A stretch of 64,000 nt of DNA. It comes from Anagrus nilaparvatae. Lineage: Eukaryota > Arthropoda > Insecta > Hymenoptera > Mymaridae. The position numbers were made by a program, and so were the translations under genes. Positions 47,659-61,040 of the stretch are shown piece by piece (position 1 is the stretch's first letter; every line of letters begins with the position of its first letter). The stretch lies in contig JAKSXM010000272.1 in assembly GCA_022575985.1 (NCBI GenBank), positions 31,017,501 through 31,081,500 of the forward strand, written 5' to 3'. The notes below the pieces were generated by a model, which saw nothing but the letters and a program-made list of their open reading frames with translations, searched no databases and was not told the origin of the DNA.

Positions 47659-48689
47659 AACCCTAACAAAAATAACCGGCCGGTTTTACCAGCCGGTTCT
47701 ACCAACCGGCCGGTAGCACAAACCGGCCGGTTTTGGCTGGTTTCATCTGGTTTTATCTGGTTTCATCTGGTTTCATCTGGTTTCAATGAGTTTTAACCAG
47801 AAAAATAGTTTTAGTTCTTAAAAAAAGAAAATTTCCGGGAAAAACAAAGAAAATTCAATCCTGAATAAGCTTAATAACAGTAAATTATGATTTAATATTA
47901 TTTTATCCAGCTATGCTGCGAATTTATTTTACCAGTATATGTTAGCTCGGAAAAACTTTTTTATTATGTGGAAAACTCGGAAAATTCTGGAAAAGCTTAA
48001 TGCTAATCTGACCTAATTTCACCTGATCTCATCCGGAATCCACCTGGTTTTACATAGCTATGATCAGAAAATAAGTTTCAGTTGCAAAAAAATAGAAAAT
48101 TTCCGGAAAATTAGGAAAATTCAATACTGATAAACTTTATAACATTCTTTGAATTGATGTAAAATTAGTTGACTCAGCTCCGCGGGGATTTATTTGACCT
48201 GTAATTATTTGCTTAGAAGAAAACATTTTTGTCTGTGTGAAAAAATCGGAAAAATCCGGAAAATCATTAACACGTTTCCACCTGTTTTCATACGGAATGC
48301 ACCTCGATTTACTATGAATCGTACAAAAAGAACCATGAGGATTTCCCATGTGATAAACCATAAGGTTGAAGAAAACTTTCATTTTTTTACTCAAATATAT
48401 TTTCCGATTTTCCAATATGGCGGACCATAAGCATGAAAACAGGAACTTTATACATTACCAGGGGGTTTTCTAGGTTGAGAAAAATGTTTTTATAAATAAA
48501 AATTTTCATTTTTTCTGTCTAGCATATTTTCCGTTTTTCCAAGATGGCGGACCAATATACATGACAAAAGGAACTTTATATACATTACCAGGGGATTTTC
48601 TAGGTTGAGAAAAAAGTTTTTCATTTGAATTCACCTGGTTTCTAATAGTTTTAACCAGAAAAATAGTATTAGTTTTCAAATTTTCCAAG

Positions 48690-48790
48690 ATGGCGGACCG
48701 AGAAACTTAAAAAAACACACATACAGTCACACATACGTTCACACTCACACATACACACACAGAAATGATATACTAAAATACTCACGGAAC
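48690..48790. repeat. CA/CACAT-rich microsatellite
   Basis: Runs of ACACATACA and TCACACATAC inside the left arm of the foldback element, without a counterpart in the right arm. Confidence 0.8.
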
Positions 48791-50817
48791 ACATACATAC
48801 TCATACTTTTTATTTATTTATTAGTTTTTATAGCATAAATTATAAGTTTTTAATTGTCATTTAACTCACACGTACAAGCGCATATACGCAGACACATACC
48901 AACATACATACAAAATTAAGTATATTCATGTTACAAAGATAGTTTTTCATTCATATTTGAGTACACACATTCGTTTAAATAATAATATTTATTTTTAAAA
49001 AATTTTCAAAAATATTGCATCTCTAAACTACCAAAAATTCACATCCGCCCACAAAAAATTTAAATCCCTCGGGGAATCTGCTCAAAAATTTTTTTACGCA
49101 CTTATTTAATCATGAAAAAGCAAATTTAAAAAAAAAATCCGAGGTATTTTACTTTTGGGTTTAAATTTTTTCAAGACCACCGTGTGACAAAAGGAACTTT
49201 ATATACATTACCAGGGGATTTTCTAGGTTGAGTTAAAAGTTTTTCATCTGAATTCACCTGGTTTCTAATAGTTTTAACCAGAAAAATAGTATTATTTTTC
49301 CAATTTTCCAAGATGGCGGGCCGAGAAACTTAAAAAAATGAACTTTTAATTTTACAAGGGGATTTTTCGAGTCAAAAAATATTAATTTTCGGTGGATATT
49401 ATTCAATTTTTCTACCCAAAATATTTTCCGATTTTCCAAGATGGCGGACCGTGAAACTTAAAAAATTGAAGTTTTAACTTTACGAGGGGGTTTCTTGAGT
49501 CAAGAAACATAGTCTGTTTTTAACCTTTTTATTTCCTTAAAATACCTTGTGGTTAACCATCTGGTAAAATAAAAATTTTCAATTATAAAAACATTTTTCT
49601 CAACCTAGAAAACCCCTTGGTAATGTATAAAGTTCCTTTTTTCATGCTTTTTGGTCCGCCATATTGGAAAATTTTGATTGTTACTTTTATTCTACTTCTT
49701 TTATTGATTTTTTAAATACCTATACAGGTTTATTGCGTCCTTCTTCTGTTTTTTCTATTAGTTTTCCATAATGGCCATGATTTTTGGTAAAGTCTCTACA
49801 TTTTTCCAAGTCTTATGGTCCGCCATCTTGGAAAATCGGAAAATAACTTGGGTTGAAAAATTAAATATTTTTCACAAAAAATTCATTTTCCTTGCCCTAG
49901 GAAACCCCCCACGGTTGGCTAGAAACAATTTTAAATAAAATTTGAAGGTACCTCCGAGATTCCGATGAATTTTGATTCTAGGGTACCTACAGGTCCTAAA
50001 AAAACAAAAAAGAAAAAAATCCGCTCGGCGCATTTTTATTTTTGCCCAAAATAGGGCTATCTCGGTGAATATATTCAAAAAAACGTTTGAAAAAGAAATA
50101 ATGAATTATAAATGTTACAATTTTAATTGTAATATACTAGAATATGAAAGAAAAGTTAAATTTATGCATTTTTATGTATTTTTAAATCACCTGCGCAGAG
50201 CCAGATGTAATGGATGGTCATTGAGGCTGCAAAGCTGACCTAGCTGAAAAAACTACATAAAAAACTACATATCCAGGACAAGATGTGATTTTGTCGAGGA
50301 AAGTATACTTGACGATTTCAAATATCATTTTTCTAGACCTTATAGGGTCTCGTCACTGTTTTTGGACACTTTTACTTTAGTCGAAACTGTGATTTTTTCA
50401 ATTTTTTCGAATTTGATGAAACAACTAAGATTCAGATAAAATAAGTTATAAAAAATATTAGGGAGATAGTACCCCCTAATAAGGAGTTTTCATTGGGGGT
50501 ATGAGCAAAAAAAAGGGGTTTGCTATTTTTCGGGGATGGCAACTTAAGGGATGCTAGTACTGTAATTGGGGTAATACTTCGAATTTACGCACGCGTAACG
50601 TTGACCAAGCCAATTCACAGTAGGCTTGCATAATAATTTCACCAAGTCGAATTTATACTGTACGCGTGCGAAATAAATCGACGCAAGAAATCTTTATTTT
50701 TGATATTTTGGATATTTTATCCATCAAGTAAAAATCCCCTTAAAATAGCAATCCCCCTATCTCCCAAATAAAGCTTATAACCAGGGAGATATTATCCCTT
50801 TAAATGGGCTTACAACT

Positions 50818-51100
50818 ATTAACATGGAACATGTTCATAGGGAGAGGTACTTGGGAAAAACTACCACTACAGTGAGGGGGGGGGGGGGTGAAAAATGGAT
50901 GGGTTCGGGGGGGTATAATGTACTTAGAATAATTTCGTTTTAGGAACTTAGAATAATTTCGATTTAAGGACGTAGAATAATCCGGCTTTAGGGACTTGGA
51001 ATAATATTGTTTGACTTTATTTAATCATTTAAAAATTTATTTTACACATAAATATGTTCTATGCTCATTAATTGTGTTTACACAAGCCCGTTACAAATTT
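50818..51100. repeat. Copy of the TGGAACATGTTCAT repeat at the centre of the foldback element
   Basis: Begins AACATGGAACATGTTCATAG and includes AGAATAATTTCG steps. It ends with ATGTTCTATGCTCATTAATTG, a partial inverted terminus. Related to 6007-6250 and 56788-57080. Confidence 0.6.
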
Positions 51101-52890
51101 TTTTATCTTATTCTAAGTTTTTTCATCAAATTCGGAAAAATTGAAAATATCACAGTTTTGACTTCAGTAAAAGTGTCCAAAAACAGATCTAAAACCCTAC
51201 ATGGTCTAGAAAAATGATAGACGCAACAGTCAAGTACACTTTTCGTAATAAAAAACACATCTTGTCCTGGATATGTAGTTTTTTCAGCTAGGTCAGCTTT
51301 GCAGCCTCAATGACCATCCATTACATCTGAGTCTGCGCAGATGAGTTAAAAATACATAAAAATGTATAAATTTAACTTTTCTTTCATATTCTAGTATATT
51401 ACAATTAAAATTGTAAGATTTATAATTCATTATTTCTTTTTCAAACGTTTTTTTGAATATATTCACCGAGATAGCCCTATTTTGGGCAAAAATAAAAAAG
51501 CGCCGAGCGGATTTTTTCTTTTTTTGTTTTTTTAGGACCTGTAGGTACCCTACAATCAAAATTCATCGGAATCTCGGAGGTACCTTCAAATTTTATATAA
51601 AATTGTTTCTAGCCAACCGTGCCCCGTGTAAAGTTAAAAGTTCATTTTTGTAACTTTCTTTATCCGCCATCTTGTAAAATCGGAAAATATGTTGGGTTGA
51701 AAAATTGAATATTTTCCACCGAAAATTAATATTTCTTGACTCAAGAAACCCCCTCGTAAAGTTAAAACTTCAATTTTCTAAGTTTCTCGGTCCGCCATCT
51801 TGGAAAATCGGAAAATATTTTGGGTAGAAAAATTGAATAATATCCGCCGAAAATTAATATTTCTTGAATCGAAAAATCCCCTTGTAAAATTAAAAGTTCA
51901 TTTTTTTAAGTTTCTCGGTCCGCCATCTTGGAAAATTGGAAAACTAATACTATTTTTCTGGTTAAAACTATTAGAAACCAGGTGAATTCAAATGAAAAAC
52001 TTTTTTCTCAACCTAGAAAATCCCCTGGTAATGTATATAAAGTTCCTTTTGTCATGTATATTGGTCCGCCATCTTGGAAAAACGGAAAATATGCTAGACA
52101 GAAAAAATGAAAATTTTTATTTATAAAAACATTTTTCTCAACCTAGAAAACCCCCTGGTAATGTATAAAGTTCCTGTTTTCATGCTTATGGTCCGCCATA
52201 TTGGAAAATCGGAAAATATATTTGAGTAAAAAAATGAAAGTTTTCTTCAACCTTATGGTTTATCACATGGGAAATCCTCATGGTTCTTTTTGTACGATTC
52301 ATAGTAAAACGAGGTGCATTCCGTATGAAAACAGGTGGAAACGTGTTAATGATTTTCCGGATTTTTCCGATTTTTTCACACAGACAAAAATGTTTTCTTC
52401 TAAGCAAATAATTACAGGTCAAATAAATCCCCGCGGAGCTGAGTCAACTAATTTTACATCAATTCAAAGAATGTTATAAAGTTTATCAGTATTGAATTTT
52501 CCTAATTTTCCGGAAATTTTCTATTTTTTTGCAACTGAAACTTATTTTCTGATCATAGCTATGTAAAACCAGGTGGATTCCGGATGAGATCAGGTGAAAT
52601 TAGGTCAGATTAGCATTAAGCTTTTCCAGAATTTTCCGAGTTTTCCACATAATAAAAAAGTTTTTCCGAGCTAACATATACTGGTAAAATAAATTCGCAG
52701 CATAGCTGGATAAAATAATATTAAATCATAATTTACTGTTATTAAGCTTATTCAGGATTGAATTTTCTTTGTTTTTCCCGGAAATTTTCTTTTTTTAAGA
52801 ACTAAAACTATTTTTCTGGTTAAAACTCATTGAAACCAGATGAAACCAGATGAAACCAGCCAAAACCGGCCGGTTATTTTTGTTAGGGAA

Positions 52891-53285
52891 CTTATTAGCT
52901 GTAAACCAATCCCCAACATTTTTAAGTTATTGTTCATTTTAATTTCAGCCTCTTCCCAGTTGTTTTCAACACTAAATATTACTGTGTCATCAGCATACGA
53001 TAAAACATACGGGCATAAAGTTAAGAGATCGTTTATGTAAATGATAAATAATACTGGTCCCAATATACTGCCTTGTGGTACTGCTATGTTATTCAGATCT
53101 TTATAATCTCCATGAGTTTCATTAATCTTTACAAACTGCTTTCTATTTGAAAGGTAACTTTTAAATAGGTGGTGCGCTAGAACTCTGATCCCATATTTGT
53201 ATAGTTTCTGCATAAAATATTATGATCCACCGTCTCAAATGCCTTACTCAAGTCTAAGAAGGTATAGCAATAACTGCTTTATTCC
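52891..53285 (-). pseudogene. Reverse transcriptase, N-terminal and palm part
   Basis: Contains FLDLSKAFETVDHN (before a frameshift near 53215), then YKYGIRVLAHHLFKSYLSNR, VPQGSILGPVLFIIYINDLL, and the catalytic YADDT motif. It ends at the insertion point in DWFTANK, read in the frame shifted by the insertion. The YADD residues are present, but the gene is truncated, frameshifted and interrupted. Confidence 0.85.
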
Positions 53286-53405
53286 GATTTAGACTTGAGT
53301 AAATCAGGTTTGTGAAAAAAGCTGCTCTAGTCTAGAATAATTTTAAAAAGGATGATTACATTAAACTATTAAATAAATTATTTTAAATTTTTATTTCATA
53401 TTTAA

Positions 53406-54901
53406 AGGCTATGCCCGGATCTATATAGTGAATCGGCCCACGAAAGATATTTAAAAACTAATTGTATCAGGTCAAAGTACACCTAAAAAAAATAGGATCC
53501 TGAAGTTTTCAAACCTCCAGATGCCTTCAGCTCTGATTGGCAGGCTATTAATAACAAAAAAAAAAAAAATCATGTACCAGAGGGTAGAAAACCCCCTGGT
53601 ATGGGGGTTTTTGGTGGTGCTAAAACCGAATATGGCCACAGAAATGCAATAAAACTAGCCAATTCGCCACCAGTGCCCCCATTCATACCCCCCCCCCCAC
53701 CAAACGGGTAAAAATATTTTTATTACAAAAATTAAAAATTAATATGAATTCTTATATTTTTTGGGACGGTGAAACCAAAAATGAATATAAAAAATGTTCT
53801 CTACCAAAGTTTGGCCCTGTAAACCACCCCAGTGGCCCCATGCACCCCACCCCCAAAAACGAGATGCAAAAGTTTTTATTACAAAAACTAAAACTCAATG
53901 TGTATTGTAATGTTTTTTGAGGCGCTGAAACCAAAGATTATCATAAAAAGTGTGTTTAATCAATGCTTGGTCCTCTAGGCCAACCCAGTGCCCCCATTCA
54001 CCCCCCTCCCCCAAGCGAGTTAAAAATATTTTTATTAGGAACATTAAAACTCAATGTGTATTTTTTTTACTTCTTTGGGAGGCTTATGGGGGCGCTGGGA
54101 ACAAATTGGCAAGTTGCATTTCTATGGCCATATTCGGTTTTTGCACCATCAAAAACCCCCATACCAGGGGGTCTAGCCTCTGCTACATGATATTTTTTTT
54201 GTGTGCCTGTGTGTTTTTTTGTGTGAGCTTTCAAGCTCCGTAGCAGCCAAAGTTGAGACTTGGAAGCTTTGCATCTATGGAGACTTTTTTTCAGGATAAG
54301 AAAATCTAAAACATACAAAAAATTCACCTAATTTGATCGAATGGCAATTTCCTATTCATTTGTGCGGGGTCCTTTTTCGAAAAATCGCAAAATTAAAAAC
54401 AAAAGTTATTTCAGTTTTTTAAGTATTTGACCATGTTGCCCCAAATATTTTTGAGCGCGGATGGTCGCAAATAAAAATTTGTTTTATTTTTCATTAGTTA
54501 AAAAAAAAATAGAATTGGCATATCTCTTAATTTTTTTTTAATCGCTGCCAAAGTTGTAATTTAAGAAGAAAAAAAATTTATTTTGGACGGTTTATGGTCT
54601 ACCAATCAAAAGGATGCACTAAAATCACTTCTATCAAAGTATATCGTCTAACCTTTTGAATGAGAGGTCGCAAGATCATTTTGACAGAATCGTTTTACCA
54701 CGGGAGCATCAGAAAGACGACTAAAAAGTCGCTAAAAATTTACTTTTTGTTTGTCATTAATAGGCTGCCAATCAGAGCTGAAGGCATCTGGTGGTCTGAA
54801 AACTTCAGGATCCTATTTTTTTGGGTGTACTTTGACCTAATACAATTAGTTTTTAAATATCTTTCGTGGGCCGATTCACTATATAGATCCGGGCATAGCC
54901 T
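53406..54901. mobile_element. 1.5-kb TTAA-flanked MITE
   Basis: Termini AGGCTATGCCCGGATCTATA and the inverse TATAGATCCGGGCATAGCCT lie between TTAA at 53402-53405 and TTAA at 54902-54905. The terminal repeat runs about 130-150 bp (for example CTTCAGCTCTGATTGGCAG and its inverse). Inner repeats CCCCCTGGTATGGGGGTTTTT and GTGCCCCCATTCA.CCCCC recur in both orientations. TTAA targets fit piggyBac or Kolobok families; AGG termini lean to Kolobok-like. No transposase. Confidence 0.85.
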
Positions 54902-56787
54902 TTAAAATTATTTATACATAACTTTAAAAGCCTACATTTTATATATTTATTTATATATTCATAGTTATTTTATTATTTAATATAAAATATTTGGAAGATG
55001 CTCTATCTTCAGTTCCTTTATGTATAAAAAATAAATAATATTAAAATCAAAATTTTTTAGTTACTTAAAATTCTTTCTTATACAACCACTCTCAGTCTAC
55101 ATACCTCTTTGCAATGACCAAAATATTGCACCCTCATCAAATTAAATATGCATCAAGGTAAGATTTATTTCCGCAGATGGATTAGCAAGGGAAGATTCGA
55201 ATAAAAGCAATTACTTTTTTAATAATGTCTAAATGTAAATATTAACTAGGTACTTTCACTTCTGTTATATCAGCTAGTGACAATTTATATTAAATATTTA
55301 AAAAATTTATTCTTGGTTCATTCGAGTAATTGAGAATTGTAATTGTAATTTGAACCAACACAAGAGCTAAAACCATATTGTTGATATTTAATAATTAAAA
55401 AATTGAGTTACACAATTTTCAAACTATATTTTACAAATTTTCTGTATTATTCACAATCAGAGTAGTTATTTTATAGTTACAAGAGATGCACATAGCTATA
55501 ATACAACACAAGTTTATAATAACTTCTTCATTTAACTTTGGAATAAAACTTTTCAACTAAAATATTATTTAATTTTAATTAAATAAATGTACGCACAATT
55601 ATTTATATATATTTTTTATTGTTCAAAAGTTTTCAAGTTGAGACATAAAAAAAATAAAAAAAGTAGTTGAAAGAGATACATCAAAACCATGCACTCGTAA
55701 TAGATAGCAGAATTGTTACGAAGCAATTTTTTTATACGAAGATTGGATTTTGCTTGGACTCTACTCAAATAAAGCGTTCGTAAAGTATAAAAATGAAACT
55801 CAATATTTTAAAACGTCAAGATATACAGACAGAAATCATGGATGCATGATATTGATAGATTCACTTCGAGATATTTACAATAAATTATATTTTTGCAAAA
55901 ATAATGCTTTTGTTACCTTTTGTGTTATAAGTGAAAATTCATGACATTTATCAACTTTTTTATTAAAAAACTCGTGCTCACAAAGAACCTGATTCCAGAA
56001 AGAACTCATTTCATTAATTTTTGAGATTTCAAAGCATTTGAAAACTGATTAGATATAATAAATATGTAAATTTTGAAATTTAATAAAAATCGCATTGCTA
56101 AAAATAATAGAAGAAATAAAAAAATTGGTTAAAATAATTGCTGTTTCGATTTTGAATTCAGACTTTGAGAGAAGTAGAAGAAGAAGAAGAAGAAGGTTTA
56201 TTTCTCTGTCCAAATTTTATGCTCTGTTTCAAAAAACAACCATCTTCGCTTTTTTTTAATTCAAAAAGATAAAATCATATACTTTTTTGCGTATTTAATT
56301 TTTTTTATTAATATTTTTAATATTTTAGTATAAAATGTAAAAAATGAAAGAGTATAATCATGATTCCCAAAGGTCTATTGTAGTTCGGTTACTTATTACA
56401 AGTATCGATCTATTAAAAACTACTCTTAATACTTTTACAAAGCAGATTGTGATTTCTTATGAAAAATAGAATACAATAGATAAATATAACTTTTCTATAG
56501 AGTACCAAGCAATATTATAATAAGGAAGATAATTTGATTGAAATTATGTAAATTACTTTTTTATTATACACCAAATATGCAAAAAAATGGTATTACCTTT
56601 TTTTTTATTTTTTACGTGAATGCTTTGATTAAAAATTTTCTAAATATAGATTACAAATTATCATTTCATACTCAATAATCCACGTCATACACAATTTAAA
56701 TGATCGCACATTTTGTTACTTGACTTGAACATAAACGATTCAAAATTTATGAAACATCAAGTTAATTTTTTTTAAAATTATTTTAAC

Positions 56788-57080
56788 ATGGAACATGTTC
56801 ATTGGATGGGGTAATTGAAAAAGTTTGGCTCAGCGGGGGGGGGGGGGGTGAAATGGACTTAGAATATTTTCGATTTAGGGACTTAAAATAATTTGAAGTG
56901 GGAGTCAGGGCCTGATCAGGGCCTGACAGGAACAAGAACTTAGAATACTTAAGTTTATGGACATAGGATAATTTATATTTCAGGATTTATTGTAATTTCG
57001 GTTTTAGGATTTATTAATGTTATGAGTGAACATGTTCCATGCTCGTTGGTTGTGTAGTTACACAAACCGGTTATAAATTT
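56788..57080. mobile_element. TGGAACATGTTCAT MITE-like repeat
   Basis: Starts AACATGGAACATGTTCATTG and ends with GTGAACATGTTCCATGCTCG and GTTGTGTAGTTACACAAACC. It contains a G run (56837-56846) and AGAACTTAGAATAC steps shared with the copies at 6.0 and 50.8 kb. Confidence 0.6.
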
Positions 57081-60000
57081 TATTTTAATATTTCTTGATC
57101 AATAGTAACTTTCAAAATTCTTGTACTTTGGTGCTAATAAATATTTTATTTCTCGTTTTTAGAGCCATTAAAATTTCTTTCAATGATTTTTCGTTTGTGT
57201 ATAATATCCGTTTTAACCAATAAAAATGATATAATTCGCCAGAATGGAATCAGAGTTTATATTTGTACCCAGGGTTAGCTCAAAAAACCTTTTTCTTGTC
57301 AGCGGTTAGAAAAAAGGGGTTTTCTCACCTCTTACAGAGAAAAATCGTATACATACCTTGTCTATAAAAAAATAATGATGATATCCGAGGCGAAGCCTAA
57401 TTTATCTGTAATTTGGGCCATACTAACTATTTCGCGGAAGTCGTTGGAACATAGACCAATCGGGAAAAAAAGTCAAATATGGATATTTTTTGATAATTTT
57501 ATGAATACAGACAGTTTTTACCATATTAATGAACTTGAATATTTGATTAATTACTGAATCCAGATTTAATTTTGTTTTTTCAGGCAAACATAAAGTAAAT
57601 TAAGACAAATTATATGCACTAACTTTTTCAAATACACACTGTTGAGTTCTGGTGCTTAAAATCTTAGTTTGAAAATAATCATTGATTTACTGCTTTAAAT
57701 TAGTCTCAGAGGATAAAAATAGACTTAAATAGATTTCCGGTTGAAAAATTAAATATATACATAATTTTAAATCACAAGTATAGAAAACTTATAATCAGAT
57801 TTTAAAAACTATAATTAAAATCGATTTCCAGGGTATTTTTATTATACACTACAAAAAAGATCTACTTTCTTAATATTAAATAAAAATACTTGATTTTTGA
57901 GCTAACAATTTTCTTTTATTTTTGCAATGAATTGCCCACGTTTCGAAGACTTTCAGTCTTTATTATCAAGGCTAAAAATTTTTTACAATATTTTACAAAT
58001 TTTAAAAATAATTTTTTTTCGTTATTTTATTTAAAATTTATTTTATCTCTACTGAGTAAAGAACTTATACTTACCTGTGATTCTTTTAATTTTCGAGCGG
58101 TCTTTTTTTCGCCTTTAATGAAAAACTATGTGTTGAACAGGGAAAAAATGTAGGAAATTTTACTTTCAATGCTACATTCATAGCCAAATCCTATTTTTTC
58201 CCTTGTTGAACAAATAGATATTTACCCAAACGAATAACTGAACAAAATAATTACTCAGACTCTAATCTTTCACTTTTGGTAACGATACTATTTTTTTTGT
58301 TTTCTCCACTATTTTATTCAGTAGATTTAATTGCGCATTTATTGTCAAATATTAGAAAAATGGTTGATATCTAACAATTTTTAACATCATTCAGAGCTTA
58401 TAGAAAATTAAATTAAAAAATTTAGCTTACATTTTTTACAATAGATGTTGAAAATTTGCTTTTTTCATTTTATAGATTTAGATCTTTTGAATAACCCAAG
58501 CGACACTTTTTAAAGTATCCATTTAAACTCAAGATTGATTGAAATTTCGGCATTAAACGTTGATATAAAATGAAAAAAATTTCGATTTCTGCTTCAAGAA
58601 AGTAAATTGAGACTTTTGTAAATAATTTTTATTGTTTTTCAGGATTAAATTTTCTCGCAATTAAATATATTGTGTTAATTGCAGAAAAAATTTAAAGAGT
58701 TATAGCTTTTTTCTTATGTTTTACGATCTATTAAGCAATTTTCAAAGTTGCTATTTTTCAGGCTATTTCAAATATTTATTGTTTTTAGTTAGCATTTTTA
58801 TGGTATATAATAAAATGTTTATATTTTTTTAATGCTTTACTTTCAATACTGAATTTATAAAAGTTCGATCATTGAATCAAAAACAATTAAGGGATGGTAA
58901 ACTTAATGCTGTTTTAAAGAATTATTAGAATTAACTATTTTTTTTATTGAAAATTGAAGTTATAGTTGATTACACATCAAGCGTTTTGTATCGGAGTAAA
59001 AATTATATTTATATATTATCTATCAATAATGGCTATATTTCTTTTAAACGGTCTTAGATAGGGCAATAATGACGGCCTCTCAAAATTGAACTTTAGTCAT
59101 TATTGATTGCATCATTGATTGAAATATATATTTTTACGAACCTTCGCATTTGGTAAAATAAACATTACTATAGTTTTAATATTTGCTGCTTTTCTTCTGG
59201 ATTTTAAATTTAAAAAATTTTAAAGGCTGCACTTTTATGGCGTTGGTATTTTCTAACCAGAGCTTTTGCTTTGAAGGCTACTCAGTAGAGTTTTTATAAT
59301 ATTCAAAAAATTTTTGTTGCAGTACAATACGAGAGGCCCAAGCAGAAAGAGTAAAATTTTTTACTTATTATCCAATTCGCTGTATTAAAATGAAAACCGC
59401 AAAAATTCCATCCTTATTTGATATTTTATTTAATATTTTAATTTGATATTTGTTTGGAAGCTGTTGCTGACAGATCGTTTAATACCTGACATTAATAATA
59501 AAACAATAAAACAACCTGTGGATGACAAAATTTAGCAGTTATATATTTATATAATTGTTGGTGTTATTATAGAGATAAAATAAAATAAACTCGCTATCTT
59601 TTATTCGCCTACATAGGTATATATAACTATTTTGCTACTTAAAACGCATGCTCTTCTCTCTGTACTACACAACTGGATGTTCGTATAGAATAAGATTCAA
59701 AATAAAATAAACGAACAGTTTGCAAGCAAACGCGATACCGGTATCAAGTGGCGCGTTAGCAATTCTAATCTCGAATGAATAAATTAAGATTATTTTATTA
59801 AAATGAAGAAAAAATTTCTTTCCTCAATTAAAACATGTGCAAATCAAAATAAACAATGCAATCGAGTGTAGATGGTATCTTGATAAATTTTAATAACTCT
59901 ATGTCAATGCTGTATTATATGTATTTTGTTCAATAGCTGAATATAATTTAATTAAGTTTGAATACCAAGTGTTATGTTGTACAGCGTAAGTAAATTGTTT

Positions 60001-60499
60001 AATTAGTGTAAGTGTGATATGATGATGCATTATATAATGGGTTTATAGTGCATGAAAACTTAAAAACATGTATACTGCAATCTACGATATTTATTATATT
60101 TCCTATATTCGTCCAACTTCATAATATTAGGATGTCTTTTATTAATATGGTCTTATGTTGGTTCATTTTTATGCTTTAAATTTTTGTACCGTTCAAGTAC
60201 TAAAGTTTTTAGATGAACTATTTAAAGAATGACTTTGTTAAATTGTTGCCGTACACAAAAGATTTCAAAAAGTTTCTAATTTTCTTTGAAGACACAAAAT
60301 TCTTAATAAAAAGAAAGTTTTTAAAACTTTCCTACCAAATTTTCCAAATTAAAAAATTTAGAAAATTATTTTACCAGGGAGGTTAATTTTAGTGCACAGA
60401 TCCCAATGTAAAACAAAGCTGCCCTTGAATGTACTAGGTATCATGGTTTCTATGAAATTTTTGAAAGTTAAGAGCAGACTTCAGTTTTTTACAGCTTTA

Positions 60500-61040
60500 G
60501 AGAATAGAAAAATTTTTATCCATTTTTTGTTTTTTTTTATTTTCTTGTTTAAAAACATTTTAAGAAAGTATAAAAAAAAATATATTTTTGAGATATTTTG
60601 ATTTTTATGGACAGAAGTCAAAATGAAAAAACTTTAAACGCGTGTTTCCCAAAACAGCTTTTGAAATCGGTTCCAGATCTAAATCAAAAACTTATAATTA
60701 AGCTGGATTAAATCTTGGATTTAAAAATCGAAATATCTAAAATGGTGAATAAAAAATGTTCTAACGCACTTTTTTCTGATGTTGCCGGTTTACGGTCTTG
60801 GCACTATAATAACAAAGAAAACGCACCAAGATTTAGGTCGATAACTTAATTAGTTTTCAAGTTATAGAACTGGAACCGATTTCAAAAAGCTATTTTGAGA
60901 AAAACGCGTTTGAAGTTTTTAAATGCTATGTTTTCATTTTGATTACGGACCATAAAAATCAAAATAATTCAAAAACATTTTTTTTTTCCTGAAAATTTTT
61001 TCAAAAAAACAGAAAATGTATAAAAAATTATTAAAAAATA
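60500..61040. mobile_element. Foldback element
   Basis: GATTTTTATGGACAGAAGTCAAAATG and AAACGCGTGTTTCCCAAAACAGCTTTTGAAATCGGTTCC are mirrored by GGAACCGATTTCAAAAAGCT, AAAACGCGTTTGAAG, CATTTTGATTACGGACCATA and AAAATCAAAATAATTC. The centre is near 60780. Confidence 0.7.

Larger units (their letters stand above)
47661..52888. mobile_element. 5.2-kb giant foldback element inserted in the LINE
   Basis: Termini CCCTAACAAAAATAACCGGC and its inverse, flanked by AA on both sides (2-bp duplication; the reverse transcriptase frame is restored if one AA is removed). The arms share long near-identical inverted stretches, for example 48137-48700 with 51900-52480 and 49900-50240 with 51290-51640. The left arm also carries a CCGGCCGG cluster (about 47674-47730), a CA-rich tract and a local duplication. 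All open frames in it occur as mirrored pairs and have no recognisable protein; none is a gene. Confidence 0.85.
46712..53300 (-). mobile_element. 5'-truncated non-LTR retrotransposon (Jockey/CR1-like), split by a foldback element
   Basis: On the minus strand a reverse transcriptase is read from about 53280 to 52891 and continues from 47658 to 47268. The 3' end (46712-46740) is an AAAT microsatellite, as in Jockey/CR1-like LINEs. The 5' part before the FLDLSKAFETVDHN motif is missing. The gap is exactly the foldback element at 47661-52888. Confidence 0.8.

Noticed and set aside
48137..52479. Paired 60-92 codon frames in the 5.2-kb foldback
   Set aside because: Each appears in both arms because of the inverted repeat; no domain and unusual composition.
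53752..54327. Open frames on both strands in the TTAA MITE
   Set aside because: They follow C-rich inner repeats and mirror each other; no protein similarity recognised.
55750..60601. Short frames in the right-hand intergenic region
   Set aside because: All are under 90 codons, A/T-driven and without domains or exon-like borders I could join.
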